Shown: one piece after another, positions 50,533-59,418 of the stretch
Layout: each line of letters opens with the position of its first letter
Position numbering within the stretch: position 1 is the stretch's first letter
Assembly (NCBI RefSeq): GCF_005768555.2
Contig: NZ_VCHX02000352.1
Coordinates: 62,001-126,000 of the forward strand
Direction: 5' to 3'
Origin: Streptomyces sporangiiformans
Lineage (GTDB): Bacteria > Actinomycetota > Actinomycetes > Streptomycetales > Streptomycetaceae
DNA: 64,000 nucleotides
Made by a program: the position numbers and the translations under genes
Notes under the pieces: generated by a model
Told to the model about the DNA's origin: nothing
The model's database searches: none
What the model saw: the letters and a program-made list of their open reading frames with translations, nothing else

Positions 50533-51156
50533 ATGGCTCACGTTCCCGCGGCCGAGCGCCGCCCCCAGCTGATCAAAGCGGCCATCGACTTCATGACGAG
50601 GGAAGGAGTCGCAGCCGGGAGTACCCGTGCCATCGCCGCCGAGCTGGGCGTGGCCCAGGCCACGGTGCATTACACCTTCGGCACGAAGGAAGGGCTGTAC
50701 CGCGCCGTCATGGAGCAGCTCACCCAGGATCTGATCACACAGGTCGAGCAGGCCGCGCCGGCCGACGCCGGATTCGAGGAGACGGCCGGCACGCTGGCCG
50801 CCGCCTTGTGGCGCACGGTGCGTGAGCAGCCCGCCAGCCACCAGCTCCTCACGGAACTGACCCACTTCGCGCTCCGCACCCCCGCTCTGAACGAGGCCCT
50901 CGAGAGCCACTACCGGGGGGTGACCGAGGTGACGGCGCGACTGGTGACCGAGGCGGCCGAGCGCACCGGGCAGCCTCTCGCCCAGCCCGCGGAAACAATT
51001 GCGCGTTTCTTCCTCGCCGGCTTCGACGGGCTCACGATGCAACATCTCTCGCTCCCCGACGAGGAGGCCGAGCGCACCTGTCTCCAGGCCTTCGTGTCCG
51101 CCGTGGTGGCCATGGCCGGCGGCCGGCTGGAGCTGGTGTCCGTACCGGCGAGCTGA
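50533..51156 (+). CDS. TetR-family regulator of the monooxygenase operon
   Basis: A 207-residue regulator: RPQLIKAAIDFMTREGVAAGSTRAIAAELGVAQATVHYTFGTKEGLYRAVM is the HTH. The C-terminal domain is helical and ends LQAFVSAVVAMAGGRLELV. It is divergent from the flavin monooxygenase gene 187 bp away, the standard arrangement for control of that operon. ATG 50533 lacks an obvious ribosome binding site, fitting leaderless translation. Confidence 0.85.
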   Translation: MAHVPAAERRPQLIKAAIDFMTREGVAAGSTRAIAAELGVAQATVHYTFGTKEGLYRAVMEQLTQDLITQVEQAAPADAGFEETAGTLAAALWRTVREQPASHQLLTELTHFALRTPALNEALESHYRGVTEVTARLVTEAAERTGQPLAQPAETIARFFLAGFDGLTMQHLSLPDEEAERTCLQAFVSAVVAMAGGRLELVSVPAS

Positions 51157-51739
51157 TGACGGTCGGGCTGCTGTCCCTGCGCCGCGCCGCCGCCCACAGC
51201 CCGCTCGCCGTCATCGGCGACACCCTCGCCGAGGAGATCAGTTCACTCCCATGTCGAAGTCACCGGCATCCTCAACCCACACATCACGGCGGCATCAGGA
51301 TGGCCTCTCCGGAAGGCAAGGGCCGTGGCATGGGATCGCGCGGCGCTCTCTCGGCGATATCCAGGTGGGCCGTGCGACTGCAGCAGCGCCCAGAGGCCGA
51401 TCACCGCGGCAACGCCTTGGTCCGCAGGGCCCAGGAGACCATCGCCTTGTACGCCGGAGCCCGGACGAGCTGACACGAACGCGCCGGTCAGCGCCTCGGC
51501 TCGCAGGTGAGTTCTTGGACCTTGACGGAGAGTGGGAGCCTCGCACTCGGCGACGGCAGCATGACCTGACGCACGGGTACAGCAGCGTTACTCGACATCT
51601 CGAAGCGTGAAGAACGGCCGCGTCACGTACCCCCGGTTCCCGGGGATCTCAGCAGGTCGAGTGACCTGCGACGTCAAACGCCAGGCTAAGGTCAAAAGTG
51701 TTGGCGTAAGGGGTTTGCGCCGGGGAGTTGCCGCTCACG
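51157..51739. other. Intergenic region, possibly decayed coding sequence
   Basis: A plus-strand frame starts at 51156 (TGATG with the tetR stop) with GLLSLRRAAAHSPLAVIGDT, protein-like, then loses coherence; other pieces (VEVTGILNPHITAAS; NALVRRAQETIALYAG) occur in different frames, suggesting a frameshifted gene I cannot name. Two small hairpins at 51631-51645 and 51652-51669 may terminate the minus-strand aminotransferase gene or this remnant. Confidence 0.35.
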
Positions 51740-54709
51740 TCAGCGGGAGTGGCCGAGTTGGGTGAGGGCCAGGTCGAGCATGTCGGCGAAGAAGTCGGCT
51801 GCGGTGGTGTCGATGCACAGCGGTGGCTTGATCTTGAGGATGTTGAGGTGGTCCCCGGTTGGCTGGACGATCACGCCCAGGTCGAGCATGCGGTCGCAGA
51901 GTTCGGCGGTCTCTTCTGCGGCGGGTTCCAGGCCGGCGCGGTCCCGGACGAGTTCGAGGCCGAGGTAGAGGCCCGAGCCGTGGACGGCGCCGATGATGCC
52001 GTAGCGGTCGGCCAGTGCCTCGAGCCGGCTTTTCAGATGGCCACCGACGCGCGCCGCGTTGCCCTGGAGGTCTTCGTCGCGCAGGGTGTCCAGGACGGTG
52101 AGGCCCACGATGCTGGAGACGGGGCTGCCGCCGGTGGAGGAGAAGAAGTAGCCCTGGTCGCGGTACCGGTCCGCGACCGCCTTGGACGTGATGACGGCGC
52201 CGAGGGGGTGTCCGTTGCCCATGGCCTTGGCGACACAGACGATGTCGGGGACGACCTGCTGCTGCTCGAAGCCCCAGAACCAGTTTCCCAGGCGGCCGTA
52301 TCCGACCTGGACCTCGTCGGCGACGGCCAGGCCGCCGTGACGCCGTACCGCCGCGTACACCTGGGCGAGATAGCCGTCGGGAAGGGCGACTCCTCCGGCG
52401 TTGCCGTAGAAGGTCTCGCCGATGAATGCTCCCGCCGGGCGGCCGGCAGCGGCCAGTTCGTCGATCACCGCGACGGCCTCGGGTGCGTAGCGCACGGCAT
52501 CCGACCCGCGGTGGCGGCCGCGGTAGGAGTTGGGCGAGTCCACGGTGTGCACCCAACTCGGGCGGGTGGCCAGGGCGTTCGGGTTGTCCTGGAGCGAGGT
52601 GGAGACCGCGTCGGAGGCGTATGTCCAGCCGTGGTACGCCTCGCGCAGCGCGACGACGTCGTGCCGGCCGGAGGCCCCGATGGCGAGGCGAAGGCCCAGA
52701 TCCACTGCTTCCGAACCGGAGTTGACGAGGAACACCGTGTCCAGAGGGGCGGGGAGGAGGGCGGCGAGGCGCTCGGTGAACTCCACCACGGAGGCGTAGT
52801 GGAAGCGCGAGTTGGTGTTGAGCCGCCGCAACTGCCGGGAGACCGCCTGCTCGACGCGGGGGTGGGCGTGGCCCAGTGGGGTGACGTTGTTGACGATGTC
52901 GAGGTACGACCGGCCGTCGGTGGACAGCAGATGGTGGCGCCAACCACGTTCGATACGCGGAGGGTTGGCGTAGTAGTGCTCCTGCACGGTGGCGAACGCG
53001 GCGTCACGCCGGTCGAGCAGGTCCCTCTCGCGCGTACGGTCGGAGTCAGCCGGGAGGCCGAGGAGCGGGGCGGGGTCGGCGGTGAGCGCGAGCCAGCCGG
53101 CGGCGTACTCGGGACGGACCAGGCGCGGGACAGCGGGGCCGTCGGCGTCGCGCAGCGCAACGTGGACCGAGGCACCGGAGCCGAGGTGGGCGATGTCCTC
53201 GCCCGCCTGCACCGTCGCACCGGTGGTGACCACGGGCTGGACCGCGCGGGGGAAGGACAGCGACAGCGCCTGCGCGCCGTAGGTGAGTTCCACGTGTCCC
53301 GGCGCCGCGGCGAGGACCTTCCCCGCGGCGGGCGCCTGCACCACGGCATCCCGGCCGAGCCAGAGGTCGATTCCGGTGGGCACCGTGGCGGTGGACACCG
53401 CCGACAGCGCCGGTGTCCGAGTGAGTCGCGCATGGGCGTACCGGGTGGCGACGGCGGCCGCTCCGTCCGTGAGCGCGGAGGTCACCAGCCGGGCCTCGGT
53501 GCCGGTGTCCGTCCAGGCTCCGTGGTCCATGGAATCGGCGTCGGTGGACAGGTCGAGGAGGGTGATGTCGTCGGCGACGAGGTCCCGCAGGAGAGGGCGC
53601 ACCGGAGCGTCGGCCTGCGCGGTCCGGGCAGGCACCTCGGCCATGCCGGTCGCGTCCCTGATGAGGCCGATCATCACCGGCAGGGGCAGCCAGGTGGCCT
53701 GTTCGAATATGCGCCATTCGTGGTCGAGCGCGGCCTTGGCGTAGACGTTGTCCTCGTCGACGGCGGCCTGGTGCCGCCCGCTGGCCACCAGGACGGCGGC
53801 GCGCAGGACCACGAGCGGCCACACCGCCTCGGCTTCCTCGGGGGAGAGCGGCCGAACGGCGTGGAAGGCGCGGACGGCCGGCAGCACGTGGTGAGGCTCG
53901 ATACCGTCGTGGTGGAGCATCGAGGACAGTGACACGGCGAGTTCGCCGACCGCCCAGCTCGTGGTCACGTCACCGAAGTCGATGACCCCGTCCGGCATGG
54001 GCGGACGGCTGTCGGGACAGCGGATCAGATTGTCGTCGGTGAGGTCCAGGTGCACGGCCTGCGACGGCAGCGTGGCGGCGAGCTTGTGGACATGTGCCCA
54101 GGCCTCGGCGGTCGCGGTCTGGACGGCGGTGCGCCGGTCGGGTTCGTCGATGTGCCCGGCGAGCTTGGCGACGACGCGATCGGCGTGCTGCGGGTCCCAC
54201 TGGAGCACGCGGTCGAGGCCCGGGTGCCGGAAGTCACGCAGGGCGGTGCTGACCTTTCCGGCGATCGTGCCCATGCCCGCCACGGTGCCGGGGGACAGGT
54301 GCCGTGGTCCCGAGAGCGTGCCGCCGGGCAGGTGGCGCAGCAGGCGCGCGACGGCCGGACCGTTCTCGGTGTCCACCGTCGTGCGCCGCGGGGAGCCGTC
54401 AGGGCGGCGCAGGACCGTGGCGATGCGCAGTTCCGGGCGGGCCGAGGCGATCAGGTCGGCTGCCGCGTCCTGGGTTTCGATCTCCACCGTGCCGAAGGCG
54501 GGGTTGGCGATCTTCAGAATCGCCGCGGGCGACCCGTCGTCGGCGTGCAGCAGGAAGTTGGCGTCCTGCTGGCTGCCCAGCGCCCGCGCGCGAGCAGTGA
54601 TGCCGAGGTGTTCGGCAGCGATGAGCTCAGCCTCGGCCGGCGCCATGCGGGGTGCGGGAAGGGCGTCCTGGGTGAAGAAGTCGATCGTGCGGTACTCGTC
54701 GGGCAGCAT
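51740..54709 (-). CDS. APH-like kinase + M23-like + class III aminotransferase-fold fusion
   Basis: A 989-residue trifunctional protein. Residues about 25-330 are an aminoglycoside-phosphotransferase-like kinase (VHLDLTDDNLI, GVIDFGDVTTSW). About 440-535 is a peptidase-M23/lipoyl-like beta domain (APAAGKVLAAAPGHVEL). About 560-985 is a PLP-dependent class III fold (VNSGSEAVDLGLRLA, AYHGWTYASDAVS, CVAKAMGNGHPLGAV with the Lys). Eukaryotic relatives are hydroxylysine kinase and phosphohydroxylysine/phosphoethanolamine phospho-lyases; the fusion implies phosphorylation of an amino alcohol, then ammonia/phosphate elimination. GAGGAA precedes the ATG. Confidence 0.8.
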   Translation of the reverse strand: MLPDEYRTIDFFTQDALPAPRMAPAEAELIAAEHLGITARARALGSQQDANFLLHADDGSPAAILKIANPAFGTVEIETQDAAADLIASARPELRIATVLRRPDGSPRRTTVDTENGPAVARLLRHLPGGTLSGPRHLSPGTVAGMGTIAGKVSTALRDFRHPGLDRVLQWDPQHADRVVAKLAGHIDEPDRRTAVQTATAEAWAHVHKLAATLPSQAVHLDLTDDNLIRCPDSRPPMPDGVIDFGDVTTSWAVGELAVSLSSMLHHDGIEPHHVLPAVRAFHAVRPLSPEEAEAVWPLVVLRAAVLVASGRHQAAVDEDNVYAKAALDHEWRIFEQATWLPLPVMIGLIRDATGMAEVPARTAQADAPVRPLLRDLVADDITLLDLSTDADSMDHGAWTDTGTEARLVTSALTDGAAAVATRYAHARLTRTPALSAVSTATVPTGIDLWLGRDAVVQAPAAGKVLAAAPGHVELTYGAQALSLSFPRAVQPVVTTGATVQAGEDIAHLGSGASVHVALRDADGPAVPRLVRPEYAAGWLALTADPAPLLGLPADSDRTRERDLLDRRDAAFATVQEHYYANPPRIERGWRHHLLSTDGRSYLDIVNNVTPLGHAHPRVEQAVSRQLRRLNTNSRFHYASVVEFTERLAALLPAPLDTVFLVNSGSEAVDLGLRLAIGASGRHDVVALREAYHGWTYASDAVSTSLQDNPNALATRPSWVHTVDSPNSYRGRHRGSDAVRYAPEAVAVIDELAAAGRPAGAFIGETFYGNAGGVALPDGYLAQVYAAVRRHGGLAVADEVQVGYGRLGNWFWGFEQQQVVPDIVCVAKAMGNGHPLGAVITSKAVADRYRDQGYFFSSTGGSPVSSIVGLTVLDTLRDEDLQGNAARVGGHLKSRLEALADRYGIIGAVHGSGLYLGLELVRDRAGLEPAAEETAELCDRMLDLGVIVQPTGDHLNILKIKPPLCIDTTAADFFADMLDLALTQLGHSR

Positions 54710-54734
54710 GCGGGGTTCCTCGGCTGGTGTGGGC

Positions 54735-54901
54735 TAGGGGGTGTTTCGAAAGTCCTGTGCGGTGCCCGCGGTGTCCGGTGCGTGCTCTCGGCGTGCCGGA
54801 CGAAAGCCCTCGTACTGGACGTACTTGGGGTTTCGGCCGGTGCGGCGAGAGTGCGTGCCGGGCGCCGTGGGTGCTGTGCGGGACTTTCGAAACACCCCCT
54901 A
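54735..54901 (+). mobile_element. 167-bp foldback (MITE-like) element with G-T wobble-rich stem
   Basis: The ends are perfect 21-bp inverted repeats (left TAGGGGGTGTTTCGAAAGTCC), each ending in TA, which would fit a Tc1/IS630-type target. The interior folds throughout: pairing 54735-54809 with its mirror gives 72 of 75 paired positions, 57 Watson-Crick and 15 G-T, with a further short stem (GTAC/GTAC) around a 5-nt loop at 54816-54820. All 15 G-T positions are G-U pairs on the plus strand. No ORF. It lies between two minus-strand genes, so the foldable strand is antisense to them. Confidence 0.75.
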
Positions 54902-54925
54902 ACAGGGCTCGGACGCTCGGGTGCC

Positions 54926-55366
54926 TCAGTCGACGTGCCACAGGAAGCGGTGAGTGTGAATCGCGAAGTAGGGGAAGTTCTCCACGGATGCGACACCCTC
55001 GACGGGCCGCACGACGTCGTTGATGAAGTCCAGAAGATCCCGAGGCTGAGGGCACACCACCTCCGCGAACAGGTCGAAGCCGCCGGCCGTCAGGACCGTG
55101 TACACGACTTCGTCGTGCCGGGACAGTTCATCGGCGACCGCCCGGGGATCGCCGTCGATGCGCAAGCCCAGGAGTGCCATCGTCTGCCGGCCCATGGTCA
55201 TCGGGTCGGTCACTCCGACGACCTGGACCGCCTTGGTGTCGATCAGCCGCTGCAGCCGGAGCCTCGCGGCCGAGGGTGACAACCCCACCTTCGGACCCAG
55301 ATCGGCGTAAGGGATCCGGCCGTCGACCTGCAGCTCCCGCAGGATGGCCCGGTCGATGTCGTCCAT
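54926..55366 (-). CDS. Lrp/AsnC-family regulator
   Basis: A 146-residue regulator: DDIDRAILRELQVDGRIPYADLGPKVGLSPSAARLRLQRL is the N-terminal HTH; the RAM/ACT effector domain includes DEVVYTVLTAGGFDLFAEVVC. ATG 55366 chosen (AGAGG upstream, family start). It is transcribed toward the kinase-aminotransferase fusion, separated by the foldback element. The palindrome directly upstream is the likely autoregulatory site. Probably controls the fusion gene in response to an amino acid. Confidence 0.85.
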   Translation of the reverse strand: MDDIDRAILRELQVDGRIPYADLGPKVGLSPSAARLRLQRLIDTKAVQVVGVTDPMTMGRQTMALLGLRIDGDPRAVADELSRHDEVVYTVLTAGGFDLFAEVVCPQPRDLLDFINDVVRPVEGVASVENFPYFAIHTHRFLWHVD

Positions 55367-55397
55367 GCAGCACCTCTCTCCTGCGTGAACGGCAGGC

Positions 55398-55420
55398 ATT
55401 GCGCTTGTTTCAAGCACAAT
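55398..55420. promoter_or_regulatory. Palindromic Lrp-type operator
   Basis: ATTGCGCTTG-TTT-CAAGCACAAT, 9 of 10 arm positions paired. It is 31 bp upstream of the Lrp gene. A related half-site (TTCAAGCGTAAG) follows at about 55440-55451. Confidence 0.65.
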
Positions 55421-55515
55421 GCCGGATCCATGTGCTCGATTCAAGCGTAAGGACGATGGAATCGAGCGAATCGTGTGCGCGGGTTCCCGTGAGCGCTACA
55501 GAGTCCTGACGTTGA

Positions 55516-56124
55516 TCACGACCAATGAACCAGGCTGTCGTCCAGGAACTCCCTTACGTGGCGCATGACTTGCGCCCGGTCCGTGCCGCGCAGGCCGATC
55601 GCCACTTGGATGGAGAAGCCGTCGAGGAGCGCCCGGAGGCGAGCCGCGAAACGGTCCGGGTCGACGGAACGGAACTCCCCCCTCGACACCCCCTCCGCCA
55701 GCAGCGCCACCAGGTCCCGGTGCCAGGCGCCCTCGATGGCGGCCTGGCGGTCGCGGGCGTCGTCGTCGGCGTTCTGCGAGCGGTTCCAGACCTCCAGCCA
55801 CAGCGTCCAGTGCGGGTCGCGGTGGCCGTCGGGGACGTACAGGTCGACGTACGCGTCGAGCCGCTCACGGGCGGACGTGGTGCGGGTCAGCAGCCGGCCG
55901 CGTTCGGCGCCGAGCCGGCCCTCGCTCCACTCCAAGGTCCGCAGCAGCAGTTCGTCCTTGGAGTGGAAGTAGTAGAGGAGATGGCCGCTGCTCATGCCGA
56001 CCTCGCGGCCGAGCGCCGCCATGGTGAGCTTCTCCAGGCCACGCTCGGCGATCATCGCCATGGCGGTGGCGAGGACGTCCTCGCGGGGCGGGGCGGGGGT
56101 GCGGCGGCGGGCGCCCGGGGTGGT
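55516..56124 (-). CDS. TetR-family regulator of the agmatine/urease-like operon
   Basis: A 202-residue regulator: LATAMAMIAERGLEKLTMAALGREVGMSSGHLLYYFHSKDELLLRTL is the HTH with the BetI-like LLYYF turn. The C-terminal domain is similar to BetI-type TetR_C. It is the last gene of the operon (ATGA overlap with the Cys-rich protein gene), so it probably autoregulates through the TTAGAG/CTCTAA site upstream of the first gene. Possible effectors: agmatine, putrescine. Confidence 0.8.
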   Translation of the reverse strand, partial: TTPGARRRTPAPPREDVLATAMAMIAERGLEKLTMAALGREVGMSSGHLLYYFHSKDELLLRTLEWSEGRLGAERGRLLTRTTSARERLDAYVDLYVPDGHRDPHWTLWLEVWNRSQNADDDARDRQAAIEGAWHRDLVALLAEGVSRGEFRSVDPDRFAARLRALLDGFSIQVAIGLRGTDRAQVMRHVREFLDDSLVHWS

Positions 56125-56621
56125 CATACCGGGCTCACCCGTACGGCGTCGGGCAGGAAGTGGATCTCGTACGGGACGTAGCAGTCGCTGAACAGGGTCG
56201 CGACCACCGCGCCGCAGCTGCCGCACACCTGGTTGGGCCCCTCCTGGCCGGGTGCCCCGCAGCAGCCGACCTCCGACGACTCGGGGTCGCGGGACAGCCG
56301 CCCGGCGGTGTCCGCCGGGTGTGTCACCAGGGTGTCGCGCGGCCCGGCGGACATCAGGCACCCGTCGCCGTCGGGGTTCGACATGCACAGCCCCGGGATC
56401 GCCGCTCCCGCCCACTGAGGATCCGGATGCGGCACGAAAGGCGCCCCGGACGGCTCCGGATCCACCGCGTACGTGCCGCGCGGCACCGTCGGCGGGGCGT
56501 GCCGGGCGCCGTCCGGGCCCGGCAGCCCGTCGTACTCAGGGCGCTCAGGCAGCTCGGGCAGCCGGCGCAGCGGTTCGGTGAGGGGATGGCCGCAGGCCGT
56601 GCAGAGCAGCTGTACGTTCAC
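56124..56621 (-). CDS. Cys-rich hypothetical protein in the urease-like operon
   Basis: A 165-residue protein with several paired cysteines: LCTACGHPL at the N-terminus, GLCMSNPDGDGCLMS, VGCCGAPG and VCGSCGAVV near the C-terminus. Pro-rich between. This pattern suggests zinc or other metal binding and structural, rather than catalytic, use. I do not recognise a family. GTG start 9 bp after the agmatine deiminase stop; ATGA overlap with tetR. Position in a nickel-enzyme operon suggests a metal-handling role (inference). Confidence 0.65.
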   Translation of the reverse strand: MNVQLLCTACGHPLTEPLRRLPELPERPEYDGLPGPDGARHAPPTVPRGTYAVDPEPSGAPFVPHPDPQWAGAAIPGLCMSNPDGDGCLMSAGPRDTLVTHPADTAGRLSRDPESSEVGCCGAPGQEGPNQVCGSCGAVVATLFSDCYVPYEIHFLPDAVRVSPV

Positions 56622-56630
56622 CTGTACGTT

Positions 56631-57680
56631 CTACCTGACCGTCGCCCTCGGCTGCTGCTGCGTGACGCAGTGGATGCCGCCGCCGCCCGCGAAGATCGTC
56701 CGCGCGTCCACCAATGTCACCGTCCGCTGCGGGAACAGCCGGCGGAAGATGCCGGCGGCGATCTCGTCCCGGGGGTCGTCGAAGCCGCACAGGACGACGC
56801 CGCCGTTGCAGAGATAGTGGTTGATGTAGGAGTAGTCGGCCCAGTGGCCGTCGGCCTCCAGGACGGTCGGGGCGGGCACCTCGACAACCTCCAGGCGGCG
56901 GCCGCGCGCGTCGGTCTGCGCCTTCAGCAGGCCGACGACCTCCTGCGTCACCTCGTGGTCGGGGTGGGCCGGGTCCGGCTGCACATGGGCCACGACCACA
57001 CCGGGACGGGCGAACGCGGCGACGATGTCCACGTGGCCGAGGGTGCCGAAGCCGTACGGGGGGTAGTCGCCGGTGAGGCCGCGCGGCAGCCAGATCGCCT
57101 TGCGGGTGCCGAGGTGGGCGTGGATCTCGGCCTCCACCTGCTCGCGGGTCCAGTGCGGGTTGCGTTCCGGCCCGAGCTGGACCGTCTCCGTCAGCAGGAC
57201 CGTGCCCTCGCCGTCGACGTGGATGGCACCGCCTTCGTTGACGAGCTCCGAGGTGTACGTCTTCGCCGAGCCCGCAAGGTCGGAGACGTACACTGCGATC
57301 TTCGCGTCGTGCTCCCAGCGCGCCCAGTCCTGGGCACCCCAGCCGTTGAACGTCCAGTCCACGGCGGCGAGTTCACCGGCACCGTTGGTGAGGAACGTGG
57401 GCCCGATGTCGCGCATCCAGGCGTCGTCGAGGTCCCGCTCGACCGTGTCGACGCCGCGCCCGAGCAGAGCGCGCGCCTCGGCCGACTGTCCGGGGCCGCA
57501 CACCACCGTCACCGGCTCGAAGCGGCGCACCGCGCGAGCGACCGAGGCCCAGGCGATGCGCGCGGCGGCCAGGTCCTCGGGGTCGTCGAAGGTCGGGTTC
57601 GGGCCCGGCCACGCCATCCAGGTGCGCTCGTGCGGGGTCCACTCGGCGGGCATGCGGAAGCCGTCGGCGGCAGCGGACAT
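56631..57680 (-). CDS. aguA: Agmatine deiminase
   Basis: A 349-residue member of the guanidino-group-modifying family: MPAEWTPHERTWMAWPG (family opening), DDAWMRDIGPTFL, LVNEGGAIHVDGEGTVLLTE, DGHWADYSYINHY and the nucleophile loop GGGGIHCVTQQQP (Cys 338). It converts agmatine to N-carbamoylputrescine plus ammonia. AAGGA before the ATG; 25 bp after the urease-like alpha gene. The next enzyme of the usual route, carbamoylputrescine amidase, is not encoded nearby. Confidence 0.9.
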   Translation of the reverse strand: MSAAADGFRMPAEWTPHERTWMAWPGPNPTFDDPEDLAAARIAWASVARAVRRFEPVTVVCGPGQSAEARALLGRGVDTVERDLDDAWMRDIGPTFLTNGAGELAAVDWTFNGWGAQDWARWEHDAKIAVYVSDLAGSAKTYTSELVNEGGAIHVDGEGTVLLTETVQLGPERNPHWTREQVEAEIHAHLGTRKAIWLPRGLTGDYPPYGFGTLGHVDIVAAFARPGVVVAHVQPDPAHPDHEVTQEVVGLLKAQTDARGRRLEVVEVPAPTVLEADGHWADYSYINHYLCNGGVVLCGFDDPRDEIAAGIFRRLFPQRTVTLVDARTIFAGGGGIHCVTQQQPRATVR

Positions 57681-57705
57681 GAGTGATCCTTACAGGCTGT
57701 GACAT

Positions 57706-59418
57706 TTAAAGGAAATACAGGCGGTTGAGGGAGACGGACTCGGCCGGTTCGGAGCGCAGCGGCTCTCCGTCGAGCGTGACCAGCCCCGTGCGCTGGTCCA
57801 CATCGACCGCTCCGGTACGGGAGTTGAGGCGCAGGTCGGCCGGCCCGATGCCGCGCGTGCCCTGTACGGCGACCCTGCGGCGCCGGGTCGGCATCGAGTC
57901 GCCTCCCTGGTCGACGGCCGCCTGGGCGACGAAGGCGACCGAGATGTCGGCGGGCGTGGCACCGTGGGCCCCGAACTGCGGGCCGAGGACGAGGGGTTCG
58001 CAGGTGTCGGTGGCGGCCCCCGGGTCACCGACCACGCCGTACGCCGGGAAGCCGGCCTTGAGCACCAGCTGCGGCTTGGCGCCGAAGTACTCCGGCCGCC
58101 ACAGCACGAGGTCGGCGAGCTTGCCGACCTCGATCGACCCCACCTCGTGGGCGAGGCCGTGCGCGATGGCCGGGTTGATCGTCAGCTTGGCCATGTAGCG
58201 CAGGACGCGCTCGTTGTCGTGGCCCTCGTCCGGGGCGCCGAACTCGGCCTTCATCTTCCCGGCCATCGCGAACGTACGGCGGACGGTCTCGCCGGCCCGC
58301 CCCATCCCCTGCGCGTCCGACGACGTGATGCCGATCGCGCCCAGGTCGTGCAGCACGTCCTCGGCGCCCATGGTCCCGGCGCGGATGCGGTCGCGGGCCA
58401 TGGCGGCGTCGCCGGGCAGGTCGGTCTTGAGGTCGTGGACGGAGACGATCATGCCGTAGTGCTCGGCGACGGCGTCCCGGCCGAAGGGGAGGGTGGGGTT
58501 GGTAGAGGAGCCGATGACGTTCGGGACGCCGGCCATCGTCAGCACGTTCGGGACGTGTCCGCCGCCGCAGCCCTCGATGTGGAAGGCGTGGATGGTCCGG
58601 CCCTCCAGCACGCGCAGGGTGTCCTCGACGGAGAGGCATTCGTTCAACCCGTCGCTGTGCAGGGCCACTTGGACGTCGTGTTCCTCGGCGACACGCAAGG
58701 CGGTGTCCAGGGCGCGCGTGTGGGCACCCATGTCCTCGTGCACCTTGAAACCGGACGCGCCGCCCTCGGCGAGGGCCTCCACCAAGGGCGCCGAGGAGGA
58801 CGACGAACCGCGCCCGAGGAAGCCGATGTTGACCGGCCAGGCGTCGAAGGCGTTGAACGCGTGCCGCAGCGCCCACGGCGAGTTGACCCCGACGCCCCAC
58901 ACGGGCCCGAACTCCTGCCCGATGATCGTGGTGACGCCGGAGGCGAGCGAGGCTTCCATGATCCGCGGCGACAGCAGGTGGACGTGGGTGTCGACGGCTC
59001 CGGCGGTCGCGATGAGCCCCTCGCCGGACACGATCGAGGTCCCGGTGCCCACGACGACGTCGACCCCGTCGAGGGTGTCGGGGTTCCCGGCCCGCCCGAC
59101 CGAGCAGATCCGGCCTTCCCTGATGCCGATGGAGACCTTGCGGATCCCCAGCGCCGCGTCGATCACGACGACGTTGCTGATGACCACGTCACAGGTCTCC
59201 CGGACGGCGGCCGCCTTGAGGTGCAGTCCGTCCCGGGCGGTCTTGCCGAACCCGGCTAGGAACTCGTCGCCGTAGCACTGGGAGTCGGACTCGACGCGGA
59301 TCGTCAGGCCGGAGTCGCCCAGCCGGATCCGGTCGCCCGCGCGCGGGCCGTGGGTGGAGGCGTACTCGTACGGGCTGAGGCGGTGGGCCTTAGCGGGGTG
59401 GCCTCCTGGGCGGCTCAT
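57706..59418 (-). CDS. Urease alpha-subunit paralogue (UreC-like)
   Basis: A 570-residue UreC homologue. Aligned by eye to Klebsiella UreC, nickel ligands and catalytic residues are kept: His145, His147, Lys225 (carbamylated Lys), His227, His254, His280, His328 (equivalent to His320) and Asp368. Differences: the flap Cys319 is Val327, pocket Ala363 is Gly371, and the usual ATTCTPG segment is replaced by GVNSPW. Canonical urease may therefore not be its activity. Overlaps the fused gamma-beta gene by 4 nt. Co-transcribed with agmatine deiminase. Confidence 0.85.
   Translation of the reverse strand: MSRPGGHPAKAHRLSPYEYASTHGPRAGDRIRLGDSGLTIRVESDSQCYGDEFLAGFGKTARDGLHLKAAAVRETCDVVISNVVVIDAALGIRKVSIGIREGRICSVGRAGNPDTLDGVDVVVGTGTSIVSGEGLIATAGAVDTHVHLLSPRIMEASLASGVTTIIGQEFGPVWGVGVNSPWALRHAFNAFDAWPVNIGFLGRGSSSSSAPLVEALAEGGASGFKVHEDMGAHTRALDTALRVAEEHDVQVALHSDGLNECLSVEDTLRVLEGRTIHAFHIEGCGGGHVPNVLTMAGVPNVIGSSTNPTLPFGRDAVAEHYGMIVSVHDLKTDLPGDAAMARDRIRAGTMGAEDVLHDLGAIGITSSDAQGMGRAGETVRRTFAMAGKMKAEFGAPDEGHDNERVLRYMAKLTINPAIAHGLAHEVGSIEVGKLADLVLWRPEYFGAKPQLVLKAGFPAYGVVGDPGAATDTCEPLVLGPQFGAHGATPADISVAFVAQAAVDQGGDSMPTRRRRVAVQGTRGIGPADLRLNSRTGAVDVDQRTGLVTLDGEPLRSEPAESVSLNRLYFL

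Noticed and set aside
51156..51473. A 105-residue protein overlapping the tetR stop
   Set aside because: Only the first 30 or so residues look protein-like; the rest seems out of frame, so it is listed as possible decay.
54735..54901. Ordinary intrinsic terminator of the Lrp gene
   Set aside because: Length (167 bp), perfect TA-ended terminal repeats and folding on the antisense strand do not fit a terminator.
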